From: Hypericum androsaemum
Lineage: Eukaryota > Streptophyta > Magnoliopsida > Malpighiales > Hypericaceae
Assembly (NCBI GenBank): GCA_963995505.1
Contig: OZ023190.1
Coordinates: 13,076,092 to 13,140,091 of the forward strand
DNA length: 64,000 nt
Direction of reading: 5' to 3'
Shown: positions 12,694-24,891 of the stretch, one piece after another
How the letters are laid out: each line of letters starts with the position of its first letter
Position numbering within the stretch: the stretch's first letter is position 1
The notes under the pieces: generated by a model
What the model saw: the letters and a program-made list of their open reading frames with translations, nothing else
What the model was told of the DNA's origin: nothing
The model's database searches: none
Made by a program: the position numbers and the translations under genes

Positions 12694-13985
12694 TTGATCA
12701 AGGCGTTGAAAATGAAGGACTCGATTAAGAAGAGGAAGCGACATAAATGGAAGAGCCAATTTGTCCGATGGTTTGGAAAATCTCAATCGGTAAACAAATA
12801 ATATGTGACTCGTACTTTCTTTGGCGTACTTCATTTATTTGTCATAATTTGAATATGGTACTGTTAGTGCATATTTTGCATTTGTCATATGAGCATTATG
12901 ATATGACATTATAATTTTGTTTGATTAATTTGGCCCTGAGTGGACACTGAAAATGTTTGGTTTGTTCATTGGAAATATTTGATTCGTTCGGAGCCTATGA
13001 ATTTGTGTGATATGAATAACTATATGATGTGGTTGCCTTCCGGTGGGCAGAACTATTTGGCCAATGAGGTTGGTCTGATATGATGTGTTAAAATTAGCGT
13101 GAACATTGTTTTGGGCGAGTCCTTTCGAAAGCTTTTTTTAATCTATTTTATTTAAAATCGAGTATGATTGAAATTTATTTTATGAGCGAGACATTTAGAG
13201 TTCACACAAAACACATTCCATAACGGACAATATTTAGTTATCCTCTGGCCTAAAACGAATTATGATACACTTTCCTTGACACATACATTTGTTGGAAAAT
13301 TGGACTGGAGGATGAAAAAATCGTTGGTGTTGCACCGACTTCAAAGTTCTTGTCGATTCTTTCAGACATTTAGTTTGACCCTCCGGATATAATCTACGAG
13401 TACAACAGGCTTGTAAACTAACGCCGTCAGGATACGATGAGGTCTTTAACACCGTAGTCGAATTCAAGAAGTGTACTTTCTTGACCCGACCAAGAACACA
13501 CTTGTGATATAAAATCTGATTATGCTTTTAGTGAGTAGGAAGGCTTGTTATGAGATTGTAGTGTATATTAAAATGAGACCATAATGTTACAATTTATAGA
13601 GGTTGGCACCACCTTTTGATGTCCTTTCATCACTCAAGAAGTTCCTGAAATAATCTTCAAAGGTGGCTAATGGGAGGGTCACTTCCCTTATGTTTAAATT
13701 CAAGAGGCACGAATTTTGAATATGTCCAGGCCAACTTGCGATCGTCAGTTAACTGGCGGTCTCAAGTCGCCTTGTCCAGAAAGTTTCTGTATCGCCAGAC
13801 TGGCGGCCGCAAGTTCCTTGATCCAGAAAATTTCTAGAACTCCCTACTGGCGGTCGCCAATCAATTGGCGGCCGCCAGCTCCTCCGAATTCAAAAGACTT
13901 GTACTGTTTCGGCCATATTATGCAAATGCAACATGTTTGAAAATATCTAACAACATTTAGGAGATTACTTGAAAATAAGTTCATG
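12694..13985. other. Intergenic, no gene seen
   Basis: AT-rich. At about 13735-13885 a GC-richer block repeats the word ctggcgg(t/c)cgc four times, with 'ccagaaa(g/a)tttct' between the first copies. It looks like an internally repetitive transposon fragment. No coding potential. Confidence 0.4.
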
Positions 13986-14227
13986 TGTTGAGAATCTCAC
14001 ATTGGTTAGTGCAAGGAGGGATGGCGAACATGGTATCAGAGCGGGTTGATCTCGTACCCAATGTTGGCTCGCATGACCACAATTTCTCGCACATTGGCGA
14101 AATCAAAGCCCGTGCAATCTTCGACCCGATGATGGGTCTCTACAAGTGAGATGAACTAGTTTATAAATGTGAAAAATTCACCGTCTCATTGCCTTAAGAT
14201 TTTGTATTTGATATGGAAATTCTAACA
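13986..14227 (+). mobile_element. TRIM-like small retrotransposon remnant
   Basis: Begins TGTTGAGAATCTCACATTGG, a start common to small plant LTR elements, followed at about 14030 by tggtatcagagcggg. That is the standard primer binding site complementary to initiator methionine tRNA. The block ends TTCTAACA. No coding sequence and no clear target duplication, so it is probably truncated. Confidence 0.45.
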
Positions 14228-16084
14228 CCTTCCCCTCTTCCTTAACCTGAATTTGAGTACAAATTTCTTTAATTACGATCGATGAAACCTTCCGTAAATA
14301 AATCATCCATCTCTAGAATCCAGCATCATCAAATCGTACTTAAAAATGACCGTATTGAACATTTTCATCCGTAAGGTTGAAAATAAAACATCATATGTTG
14401 CAATATATAACAAAGTATCTACATATACTTTGTTTTCTCAAAATTAAGACGTACAACTATAAGTCAATAAAATTGAAGACTGGATTGAGTGGAGATTAAA
14501 AAAAATTTGTCCTCGTGTAGAGATTACACGTGTAAACAAATATTACTTCACAGACAAATTAATATTACTACACATGTTCCACCAAAAAAAAATTACTACA
14601 CATACAAATCAATACAACTATACATACAAATTAATATTTCTTTAGTTCCCATCCATAAAAACTAAACCTAATCTCTCCCAAATCCGCCCCATAAAACTGA
14701 CACCACCTAATTTTGGGTTAGAATTCAATTTATTTCATTTTGCAAAAGTGTCGACGTTAGGCAGGAAAGGTAATTAAAAAGGGAAACATGTATCAATTTT
14801 GCGGTGCAAATTCTGGAAAGATACTTCTCGGGAGACGGGCAAGGGTCAGTGTAGTTTTTTCTTTAGGAAAGTCAGTGTAGTTTGATTGGAACGAAATTAA
14901 GAATCCTTACGTCTCAAGTGTTCTACTTCTCTCTCCTCTTCCACTCCCACCACAAAGATATTTCTTTTATTTGTCACAATCACTTTTGTTACCAAAAGAG
15001 AATCTTTGAAATTGACTTGACCATAAATTTATGTAAACAATTCAATTTCAATGGGATAAGTAAGTATTGGGTTTTTTTATGTTATGAGTGAAAAATGAAA
15101 TAGGTAACAACTTACAACACTTACAAAAATGAATAGTTATGTTAAAAGTTAAAAAAAATGGAAGCCACCATAAAACATTCCCATTTTTAAAATTCTTTTT
15201 AAAAAGAATACTCATTTTGCAAAATGTTATAATTTGTTACATATTTAGGGAATTTGGGTAATCTTTTTACCCAAAATTTAAAAAACCTAAGCATCGAGCT
15301 ATTGGGTAATCACAAAGTTTAGATCGAAATTGTGTACACTTATTACATCTATAGCTGGAGTTTAGCTATTTGTTATACTAAGATTTTCAGACTGTTTGTT
15401 CCTAAAAAAAGTATGTTGTAAGGGGCGTGACATATGTATTGACTATTGAGCCACCCTTTAATTCTTTTAAAGAAAAGCAAGTATTGAGCTTGCCAAAGTG
15501 GTCTTGCCATTCCTGCCCACCTCTAACATTCATCTCTCTCTTTTTGTACTATTACCTCTAACATTGATCTTTCTCTTTTTGTATATTAGCAAGAATATCA
15601 GGTTGATTGTATGTATAAGAATGTTTATATTTATATTTAATATATGATAAAAATATAATATACGATGAGGGCCACAAACATGTAGTCTAACGACAAAATG
15701 CGTTGTAAATTTCAAGAAGCTCCAGGGTTCAGAACTTGACAAGTTTAATGGTGTAAAAATTTATCTTTTTTTAAAAAATATACAATGAGAAAAAGTAAGT
15801 TCTATAGCACTAATCATTAATTGGGTTCTACACAAAATTGTTAATCGTGGAGGCCTACAAAAAAAGTGTTTGGAGGTTTAAATAATTGGCGTACATTTCA
15901 TAGAAATTAACAAGATGAAGGAAGTACTAGTCACCAACTAAGTTACAGAAAAAAAAAATCATAAGATGGGCAAAGTAATTACCTGATATAATAACAAGGA
16001 TCAATGGGCTTGGGAGAGATTTGTGGGAGGAGGAGGAAGAAGAGTAGTAGCTGGCTTGAAGATGGCACCAAACCCTCTCCTCTC

Positions 16085-16122
<38 letters not shown>

Positions 16123-17840
16123 GCCAAGAAATGCAGGTACTATAGAGGGAATAAGGCCCAAGGAACCAGCGGAAGAATTAATTCTATATTTTTATTTATT
16201 TATAGTGTGCAATTTGTTGGTATCTTGTCTTGTGGGACTCTCTTTCGAAGAGAGAGAATTAAAGAGACAGAGATGTGTGTGCGCTCAATGTGAAGCAAAT
16301 GCAAGGGAAGTGCTATTTGTTGAGTGGAAGGAATAGATAGAGAGTTAGTTGGGATATGGGTTGTTCTGCAATAATTTTATGGTAATTATTTTATATTAAA
16401 TTATAATATTTGTATCATTAATTTTTAAATAAAATTTACGAGAGAAAAATGGAATCTTGGATCCACTACAAAATTGTCAATAAAATTAAAAACATTTAAT
16501 ATATCAAATGATTATTGTAAAATTCTGTTCGTTTGGAGAGTTGCTTTCGCTTCTTCCTTTTGTTCCCGCCGTTTTAAGCTTCCCCTAAAAAATAAAATTC
16601 CAACTCTTCACGGGATTGTTTTTTCAAAAATTGCTGAAATTTTAAAATAGATAACAAGCTTACTATTTTTTCTAAATAGATAGTTTTCCAAAAAACAAAT
16701 AATGGAAAGTAACTCGCTAGCAAATCGCCCGCTCTTGGCGCGGTCGTCACATATGACAACTTATTTTACAGTATTTCAAAATATATAAAATGCAATAAAT
16801 TTGTTCTTGAGTATACATTTGGATTTCGTATAAATTTTTACAGAGACCTCCAAAAGTTATCCAAAATACATTTGGATTTGGTGCAAGGTGCTCAATAACA
16901 TCTCATGATCATGTATCTCTCAGCACTACAACAAATCAATGCGCGGATTGCCTGCAGTCATGAAGATCAACATCATCATTTAGCCTTGATGATACTTGGG
17001 TGATTTTTTATAAGTAAGAATTTATTTACATTTACTTCCGATTTTACCAACTTGGACTAAGAATATGTTACCCATAATATTTATATTTATTCTTTCAAAA
17101 AAATATATTTATAAGCATGATTAGAGGGAGAAATAGGACACGATTCCCAAAAATAAATTCTCACCCAGAAATCACGGTGATTTAAAAGCATTTTCCCTGG
17201 TTATCGGCTCCCAAAGTGATAGTAAATGTAAAAGAACACCAGATTAGGGAAATTAACAGGTTTTATGGTTAAAAAAACAGCAGGTGTTTACTTTATCAAA
17301 AAATTTAAAAAGAAACCGCAAATGTTGATGTTCCTCCATTCTCACTAATCAAGGAGCCGTTTACGCCCCTGCCTAGATTTTGGTTGATACTAACCAGTAA
17401 ATTAATCAAAGTTCAAATAAAGTTCGAGTTGAGTAAGACCTTCAAAATATAATTAAAAAAAATTTCAACAAATATTTAACATAATTTTTTTTCCGAATAA
17501 TTGAGACTTTTTAATTGAAATTGGCCAATTTTAAATTGTTGATCCCCCTTTTTTTAGTTGCACTTTTAATCAGAGGACATTAATGTCACAGATTACCTTT
17601 TTTTAACAAAAAAAATTAATGTCACTTATCAAAAAGAAAATTAATGTGTCATAGAGCATGATCATTACTAGCTCTCATCTCAGGGGAAAACGGTGACAAC
17701 GAGGGAAAGCAACAGTGAAAGAATAAAGGACTAGTATGCTTTTTTGAAGGATAAAAGGACTAGTATGTTACTTAGACAACTTGGTATCTGAAACGTCGAT
17801 TAATTTAGATTTGCAATGAATATAATTTTTAAAGTAGCAA
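14228..17840. other. Intergenic AT-rich stretch, no gene seen
   Basis: Long AT-rich region without supported genes. It holds a CT microsatellite at 16090-16119 and a degenerate minus-strand SINE-like segment near 17385-17530. Short open frames here have no recognisable family and look like chance. Confidence 0.45.
16090..16119. repeat. (CT)n microsatellite
   Basis: Uninterrupted run of about 15 CT units, preceded by ctcctctcctct. Confidence 0.9.
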
Positions 17841-17849
17841 AACATGTTA

Positions 17850-18260
17850 TTTTTGACAGGATATGAATCGTTTAAAATGAGTGATCCCGTTTCGTTATCA
17901 ACCTTTTTTTTGTCAGTTTTCGTTTACTCCAATTTGGCTTTTGGTTCGAGGAAATTTAAAGCAAAAGTAGAAGGCGGCTTGTGGTTTGGACCAATTTTGG
18001 TCTTTCGATCCTCCTTAATTTTGATTTCTCTCTTGGTAGCTTAGACTAGTTGCTCTATGTTTGGTGTAGTCCTTGGGGCTTTTTGGTATAGATTAAGTTT
18101 GGAGTTCATTGTGGGTTGTATTCAGATAGCACCTTGCTATTAGTGTTGATAAATATTATCTGATACTTATGATGTATTTATCCTTCGTACTTATGATGTA
18201 TTTATCCTTGGAGGTAAACTTGAGGAATATAACACTTTATTTATAAATAAATAAAAAAGT
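17850..18260 (+). repeat. Probable LINE 3' end remnant
   Basis: T- and G-rich sequence ending in aatataacactttatttataaataaataaaaaa, a pattern similar to other LINE 3' ends in this window (21484-21715, 23340-23435). It contains a short tandem duplication of cttatgatgtatttatcctt(c/g)g near 18165-18210. No coding part remains. Confidence 0.3.
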
Positions 18261-19476
18261 AGAAACAAAAGGCGAGTCAAGAAGGCTCCAGACGTATCAT
18301 GGCCCAGTAGGCCCAAGCCAGTTACCGTGAATACAGTTTTTATTTTCTTGCATTTCATAGTTTAATTAACTATAAATTGATCCAAGCTTTATTCAAACTT
18401 GGTATACTTATTTTACGAAAAAACTGAAATTATTTTTAAAATGTACATAATTTGAAAAAAAATGTATTGAATTTAAAGTCGGTTGTATTTATTTAAAAAT
18501 AAGCTATTATGCACTTGAATTATTGGGCACCCGTTTGAACCAAGGATTAAGAGGAGGCCCCAGGTTTTATGGCCCATTTTAGGCATTGATCCACGAACCA
18601 AAGAATCAGCGAGAGAACCCATCAATAGGAACTACAGACTTAGATTCAAACCCGAAACGGTATAGTACCATAAGAAATACTAATTTAATATTAACGTAAA
18701 AGTGCTAAATGTCTCTTATCGAGTTTTAACACAATTTTTCTACCTCGTGGCCAGTCTTAAAAGTTATTTTCACCAAAGAAAAATTAATTTTGTCAAAATT
18801 GACCACCACGAGGAGAGGATATGATGATGGGTCATAAATATGGCGTGACAAATACATTGTTTGCTTCTATTTCAAGACAACTTTACCATCATTAGAGATG
18901 GACATTTATCTCTAATCGAAGTGCTCAACTACATATAGTCATATTTGAAAATATAATAATGTTGCATAACTTGTTGGAAGAGCTTTGAGATCTTTCAAAA
19001 ATTATATCTAACTCGAATTTAGATTATTCGAAATAATAGATCGGATACCAAATAGTATAAAAAAACATGGAAACGTAATCACGTTTTTTATGACCTTAAT
19101 GGAAGCGATTTTAGTAATTTCATAAACTTTGAACCGCTTTGATATATTTTAGCCCACAATGCACCGTTCCTTAAATTCTGTGCATACTCCATATTTGTTT
19201 TTGGAAAAAGACACATAAGTACCCTGTAGTTTTATATTTTTACAACGAGGTACCCAGTAGTTTCAAATTGGTAATTTAGTCCATGTGGTTTTCGAAATTT
19301 TTCCGGGCAGGTCGAGGGTAGCTACCCGTCCATATGGTCTTTAAACGATGTCATTTTTGGTCCTACGTGGCTGACACATGGGTAACGTGATTAATTATAT
19401 ATTTAGTCCCCAATTTATTTATATTTTTTCAAATAATCTTTTATTTAAATATACACACTTAAACTCCCGATAACTA

Positions 19477-19478
<2 letters not shown>

Positions 19479-19538
<60 letters not shown>

Positions 19539-19551
19539 ATACACACACACG
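19479..19551. repeat. (AT)n/(AC)n microsatellite
   Basis: About 30 AT units with one interruption (atttat), followed by five AC units, inside the left part of the MULE. Confidence 0.9.
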
Positions 19552-19557
19552 CGCTCC

Positions 19558-20145
19558 TCCAGATCGTCCTCGCCGTGCTCGACGAGAATCGAAAACCTGC
19601 CGGAGCTAGGGTTCTCGAGGAGGGCCAGTTCCGGCGTGCCAGGAAGGCTCTCGTCGATCTCTCTATCTCAATGCTCGACGACAAGGCTCTGGATCCTCTG
19701 TCGCCCCCACTCTGGCCTAACGCCACCGCTCCTTTGGCCGCCACAACGCTGCTCCCCGCATTAGGCACTTTCGATCGCTATCGTAGAGCGTGTCGCAATC
19801 ATGGTCTGCGGGGAGGCAGCTGTAGGCAATTGGTAGCAACCTGGCACTGCCGAAGGCTACGGAGCTGGCAGCCACTAGGGGTGTGGCAGGGGCGGTTTAC
19901 GCGATGGGGTCGGTGATGCTGGTGGTGATGCGGGCGATGGTTGCGGATATTCTGTGCCAGGAAAAGGGCATACACGTGAACTTCTCGTTGCCACGGGGAC
20001 TGGGCTGGACCATGCCCCTGATGGTGGTCCACGAGCGGGTGCTGGAGGAGTCGAGGAAGAAGGAAAGGCGCAATGCATGTTGTTTCCTGAGGGAGATTTT
20101 CCAGATGGAGAGGTGCACGAGGGGGATGGGGGAGTTGAAGTGCGT
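19558..20145 (+). pseudogene. Captured ROH1-type (DUF793) gene fragment
   Basis: Translated in two frames, this stretch follows the ROH1/BPS1-like DUF793 family. The first part has VLDENRKPAG and FRRARKALVDLSISMLD. After a frame change near 19765 come FRSLS, SVSQSWSAGRQL, AVYAMGSVMLVVM, ERVLEESRKKERRNAC and FLREIFQMERC. Two in-frame TAG stops (19784-19786 and 19823-19825) fall where the family normally has Trp and Gln. The fragment lacks the family's start and end and sits between MULE ends, so it was probably captured from a host gene and has decayed. DUF793 proteins of the ROH1 type interact with the exocyst in Arabidopsis; nothing suggests this copy is functional. Assignment is by recall of family motifs. 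Confidence 0.7.
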
Positions 20146-20532
20146 ATATTTAAATAAAGGGTTATTTAAACAAATATAAACAAATTGAGGATTAAATATT
20201 TAATTAACCACGTGTCACCCACGTAGGACCAAAAGCTACGTCGTTCGAAGACCATATGGACGGGTACCCTGGACCTGCCCAAAAATTTTTTCGAAAATCA
20301 TAGGGACTAAATTACCTATTGGAAACCACAGGGTACCCGTTGTAAAAACGTGAAATCACAGGGTACTTATGTGTCCTTTTTCCTTTTTTTTTTGTTTAGA
20401 ACAGAAGATCTCCCCAATTCATTTTATGTTGCTAGTGCCTTAACTTAAATCAAATCAAACTAAAATAAAAAGATAACTCAAATCAACAAGATAAGACAAA
20501 CCAAACTACTACCTTATATTTGATGGCATTCA

Positions 20533-21165
20533 AATTGACCCTGCTTCTTCGGCCTCAATGGCTTCTCATTCCTACCCTGAATATTTGCAGGACATGTCTT
20601 TGCGGAGGAATGGTTGCTCTGGTTTATCTCAACAAATTTCGTGGCTAGTCCCGGAGGTGGGAGTGACAAAGTTCAACTGCGATGCTTCTTGGATCGAGAC
20701 TTCCTCGAGATCGGGAGCGGCTGTGGTTGCTAGGAACAACGAAGGCCACATCGTGGATGGTCAAGCTGCTCTGGTTCGTGCTTCATCGTCTGTTGAAGAG
20801 GAACTTTTGGCAATCCAACTTTCGGTCAACTTGATTACTAGATCTTTTGAGCTTTCATAGACAATTATCAAAACTGATTGTCGTGTCGCTTATGATTTCC
20901 TCTGTAATCAAGCCCCTATAGTTGATTGGGACTTGGAATATTTGGTTACCTTGTTTCAGAGTAGTCTCCAAGCTTTACCACGCTATATTTTACTCCACAC
21001 CTCTCGCTCGAACAATGGTTTAGCAGATTATTTAAGCAAGAGGTGTCGATTACGCACTCTTCCGGGTGACTGGGTCTTTAATCCCCTCCCGGAAGTCGTT
21101 GCTTTGTTGCCTGTAGACTCCCCTAGTTGATGTTAATGAATTGTTGTGTTTGCTCCTTAAAAAAA
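20533..21165 (+). pseudogene. LINE RNase H domain remnant (RVT_3 type)
   Basis: Reads as the C-terminal RNase H-like domain of a plant L1-type LINE: VTKFNCDASW (first Asp), SRSGAAVVARNNEGHIVDG, SVEEELLAIQLSVNLI (Glu), then TDCRVAYDFL (second Asp), and near the end HTSRSNNGLADYLSKRCR followed by LPGDWV. An in-frame TAG at 20858-20860 interrupts it. After the final stop (about 21130) a short 3' tail ends in cttaaaaaaa, as expected for a LINE insertion. The reverse transcriptase and endonuclease parts are absent (5' truncation). Confidence 0.7.
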
Positions 21166-21483
21166 TACTACCTTATATCATGGTACACTTCTCAGTTCTC
21201 ACCGATATATTTAAAATATATATATGAATTGCGTCGGAACTTGGAATGTAATTTTTTCCATCAAACAATCTTTTTCTTTCTTTTTAAACAAAGGAAAATA
21301 ACACAAAGTAATTGGAATCGGTAGCCGCCATATCAACGACCTTTGGTTATAGGTAAAGACATGAAACGACAGATCTAAAGCTCAACAAACAACTAACATC
21401 ATAAGAGTGATACTATCTTTTTCTTGATTCCTTTATATGATTAAGTAGCTGCACATGAATTAGTTGTTAGCCTCGCCGTCCTC

Positions 21484-21715
21484 GTGAAAAGCGATGGTGT
21501 CACCAACTTCTGCTGTCTGGGCGACTTGTTTTTGCTTGGCGTTTTCTGGTTCTGCTGCACTTTGGTTAGTGCTCTTGATAGTTTCTTTGGGTTTTCTGAT
21601 TTGGAGTTAGATATAGTTTATCAAGTAGAAGTCCTCTTTACTTGGTTTTTATGTAGTTGTAATTATCTTTGGCAATTTTTTGAGGAGTAATATAAATTTA
21701 CTTTAAAAAAAAAGT
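21484..21715 (+). repeat. LINE 3' end remnant
   Basis: A T/G-rich tail ends aggagtaatataaatttactttaaaaaaaaag, the usual form of a plant LINE 3' terminus with a poly(A) run. No domain can be read. Confidence 0.35.
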
Positions 21716-22325
21716 ATATACGGTATCAACATATCTATTGGCCGAATAATTCATGTTTAAATTAGAAATTTTGAATGACAGCAAATCACTCTAGACTAAT
21801 ATTAATTAACACTGATGTGTTTAGAAATATTCAAACTCGAAATTTCTTTATTGAACTAGAACAATTTTATTCAGACGATTTAGTAATCCATCCATTTGAG
21901 GGCATTTCTCTGAAAATGGCATCCCTTAATATTGGTAAGGACCAACAAAAAGCTTGGCATTTGGCAGAACTAAATTAACAGACGTGATAATGGAGATTTG
22001 GTGGAGAAATCTTCGGTTTGAAGGTTCCTCCACAATTTGGTATTTTATTTTGTTTTGCATCCAACTTTCTTATCTTTGATCATTAATTTGCTAGCTTCGT
22101 TTGATGATGTGGTGAAGATCATGAACATCACTTTGTGACAAAATGCCATTAATATATTTGACCTAATCACAGCCAGTCCATAGAGCCCCTAGCTTGAACG
22201 ATTGGTCGAGGGAGATGCAAGAAAGTCAACCAATTCGCTGTATACTTTTAAATTTGGTAATACCACTAAATAGTGTAATCAATTATTAATTTTAGTACTT
22301 ATCAAAAAAAAATATCAACTTTAGT

Positions 22326-22519
22326 ACCAACAAGCACTTAGATCAACTAACAAGAGAGTTGTTCTAGCTTAACTAGGTCTCGAGTTTGAGTCCTTGGGAA
22401 CCCAGCAGTGTTAAATATTTGTTGGGAGAACTTTGCCACTTTTCAAACATCCTACCCGGCTCGAACTTGGACTAGTCGGCCCACTGGGCCGGATACCAAA
22501 TGGTCTAAACCAAAAAAAT
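22326..22519 (+). mobile_element. SINE, best-preserved copy, 194 bp
   Basis: Flanked by a perfect 13-bp direct repeat tatcaactttagt (22313-22325 and 22520-22532), showing retroposition. Near the 5' end is tagatcaacta, which can serve as a pol III A box; about 43 bases on, gagtttgagtcc resembles a B box (GGTTCGANTCC). The tail is accaaaaaaat. The same body recurs at 58123-58304, 57748-57950 (minus) and in many degenerate pieces. Confidence 0.75.
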
Positions 22520-22796
22520 TATCAACTTTAGTTTAACTGAATCTTAAATTAGAACCATAAAAATATAATAATGTTAAAGTTTATTATAGACAGTTTTTCT
22601 AACTTTTGTGATCTTTACATTAATTATTAGGATACCTAAGTAGTTTAAAAAATAGGAAATGATATAATCTGGTGTGAAAAGGCTAATAAACCACGCGAGT
22701 CTCTCATCCTTTATGAAATTGAAGAAAGTACAATTGAAAAGGCTAGATGAGTTTTTCTTGTATATTATTTTTTTCACATTAATAAGTATCTGAATA

Positions 22797-22935
22797 ACTA
22801 TTGAGTCGACTAATATATGTTTGAGTACGATGAATTTTTGAAATGTAGCAAAATTATGTCAACAATTATATAATTCTTATATATTCTCAAAGGCTCAAAC
22901 TCGAAACTTCTTACTTAAACTAGAATGAGGGTAAA
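22797..22935 (-). repeat. Degenerate SINE-family copy, minus strand
   Basis: Reverse-strand blocks match the SINE at 22326: gagtcgactaatatatgtttgag, aaatgtagcaaaatt, and aaggctcaaactcgaaacttct. It is diverged and has no clear target duplication. Confidence 0.4.
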
Positions 22936-23775
22936 ACTGGTGGCAAATTTAATTGTAGCAGTGTGATGTGCAGGTTTAAAACTGGCCAAACCAAATTCAA
23001 TAGTCTCATCAAATCACGATTTTTTCCCTTGTCTCGTGAGGATATTACAAAGTATAAGAAAACATTTTTTATTTTCCTACAGTCTCATCCAATCAATTTT
23101 TTTTAGTCAATTTATGATAACAAAATTTGCCTATTTTGTTTAAAAATGTATGCTATTCATGAACAGGTCAAGTGGCTTCACAGAAGAGTATAAGCAAATC
23201 ACATATTCTCAGTAGTGCTATACACGTTCTAGATACTAGATGGCAACAACTCCATATATCTCTCATAGATTTTTCTTCATACTATTCTTTATCGTATGAA
23301 TTCTATTACGGATTTGGGCTACCAAGAACTTATAATGTATCCGAAATCTTTTAGGTTGGGTGATTAGCCTTGTAATTATCCATTCTTGGTTTAATTTTTG
23401 AGAGATATATAAAATTAATCCATTTACCAAAAAAAACTCCATATATTTTTTATGACTGAACTTTTTTTTAACTCTGAATATAGCTTATCAGGATTTGAAT
23501 TCTGAATTTCGTTAAATCTATAATACTTAATGTCGTTTGGCCAAATGATCTTTGACTGAAAAACAGAATTCGATTTGTTCATGTGTCGAATCTTATAAAA
23601 AATGCATAATTCGATTTATTCACGTGTTTCAAACTCGAAACTCTTTATTGATGTAGGCAAGTGGCATTTATTCAGGTGGATAGCAGTTGCTTGCTATGAT
23701 TATGATCATCACTGGAACTCTGCTTGTAGAGCTTTCTGGGATTTGACTGGGAAGACTACTGATACAATATTTTAT
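22936..23775. other. Intergenic, no gene seen
   Basis: AT-rich. Near 23340-23435 there is a stretch ending in ataaaattaatccatttaccaaaaaaaa that looks like a LINE 3' end. Nothing else is recognisable. Confidence 0.35.
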
Positions 23776-24891
23776 GGATAAATTACTGTAGTGTCTCTCG
23801 TATTTGATTAAATCGATGATTTAGTCCCTCGTATTTCAAAAATGAATCTCTTGTCTCTCGTGTTTGATTTTATTATACGTTCGGATCCCTGGCTAATGTC
23901 AGTAATTCTTTTATTTCATTTGTCACTAAAATGACCAAAATATCCTTTAAAAAAAACCTCTTTCCTCTCCATCGGTCCTTCTTCTTCTTCCTTCCTTTTT
24001 CTGGTCAAACAAATTCCGATGAACACTAAGCTCCTCGTGACCGAAACGACATCGACCTAACCTCCTCTTCTTCTTACCTCCTCTTTTCCGGTTACAACGA
24101 CCTAACCTCCTCTTTTTCAGTAACAAATTTTGATCAACACCCAACGACGGTTAGGGGTACGGCTTCACTACCCCCGACGACGGCATCGACGATCTCTTCG
24201 TCCACCAGTCCTCCATCGTCTCTGACGGCAACCGCTCCTTCAGCATCGAGCACTCCAGCAACGGCGGCACCAATGCAATTGACGTCACCGCTTCCGGCGG
24301 CGCTCCGGCTTGCGATTGGGTCCCTTTGGAGGCCGAGGCGGGTGCCTTAGTCCCTGTTCACAACATCCCCGTCGCCGTCCCCCGACGAGTTTCACCGGCC
24401 AAAACCGTCGTCCAGTGCCTCCACAAAATGGAAAATCGCGACGCTCCAAGAGAAAATGAGCACGAGTCCTCCATAGGTCTCGACTGGCCAAACCTGTGGT
24501 CCTCCATGTACACGCCGAGTTGACTCGTTCTTCGATCAATTTTTGTTATCGATCCCAGCCTTGACAGAGGCAAATGGTCGGGCATCGCGGACGGATTGTT
24601 AGTTCATCTTCGCCGTCGACTGGTTTTTTGTTGTTGGGTGGCCGACGACTGAGTTTTTGGTGGTTGGGTGGTCGGCGACGGGAAGGAGGAAGAGAGGAAC
24701 TTTTTTTTTATTTTTCTAAGGATATTTTGGTCATTTCAGTGATAGAAACAAAAAAAAATTGACCACTGACGTCAGCTAAGGACCCGAGAGTATAATAAAA
24801 TCAAACACGGGGGACAACCGAATCATTTTTGAAACACGGGAGACTAAATCGTTGATTTAATCAAATTCGAGGGATACCACAGTAATTTGCC
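23776..24891. mobile_element. Pack-MULE-like element with long inverted ends
   Basis: The left arm from 23776 and the right arm ending at 24891 are inverted complements over about 190 bases. Both read inward as GG-aaattactgt, then (t/c)ctcg, tttgattaaatc, gatttagtc, tttcaaaaatga and tttgattttattata, ending in aaatgaccaaaatatcctt. Between the arms is GC-rich, codon-like DNA that includes a cold-shock-domain fragment. A degenerate 9-bp flank (atattttat versus tacttttat) is possible but weak. The arms differ in sequence from those at 19203 and 40444, so this is a separate MULE family. Confidence 0.7.
24152..24308 (+). pseudogene. Captured cold-shock-domain (CSP/GRP2 type) fragment
   Basis: In one frame after a TAG at 24152-24154 the sequence reads [20 protein letters not shown], followed by IVSDGNRS and then [22 protein letters not shown] and LFVHQSSI are the RNP1 and RNP2 nucleic-acid-binding motifs of plant cold-shock domain proteins. 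The TAG lies where the family has Lys before GYGF. Roughly nine residues seem to be missing between SFS and IEH. The remaining 200 bases of open frame (to about 24520) are not recognised and may be a second captured piece. Non-functional as it stands. Confidence 0.7.

Larger units (their letters stand above)
19203..20383. mobile_element. Pack-MULE-like element with long inverted ends
   Basis: Left arm (19203 to about 19470) and right arm (about 20130 to 20383) are inverted complements over roughly 250 bases. Both begin GGAAAAA(G)GACACATAAGTA when read inward. Shared words include ggtaatttagtcc, cccgtccatatggtctt and ggtcctacgtgg. Long inverted ends around a GC-rich host-like insert are the Mutator/Pack-MULE design. 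The insert is a broken ROH1-type (DUF793) gene fragment. An AT microsatellite lies in the left arm. The flanks are T-rich and no clean 9-bp duplication could be fixed. Confidence 0.75.

Noticed and set aside
12279..12728. 149-codon plus-strand frame
   Set aside because: It lies within and runs past the end of the hAT-like element, has no family match, and the subterminal repeats explain its composition.
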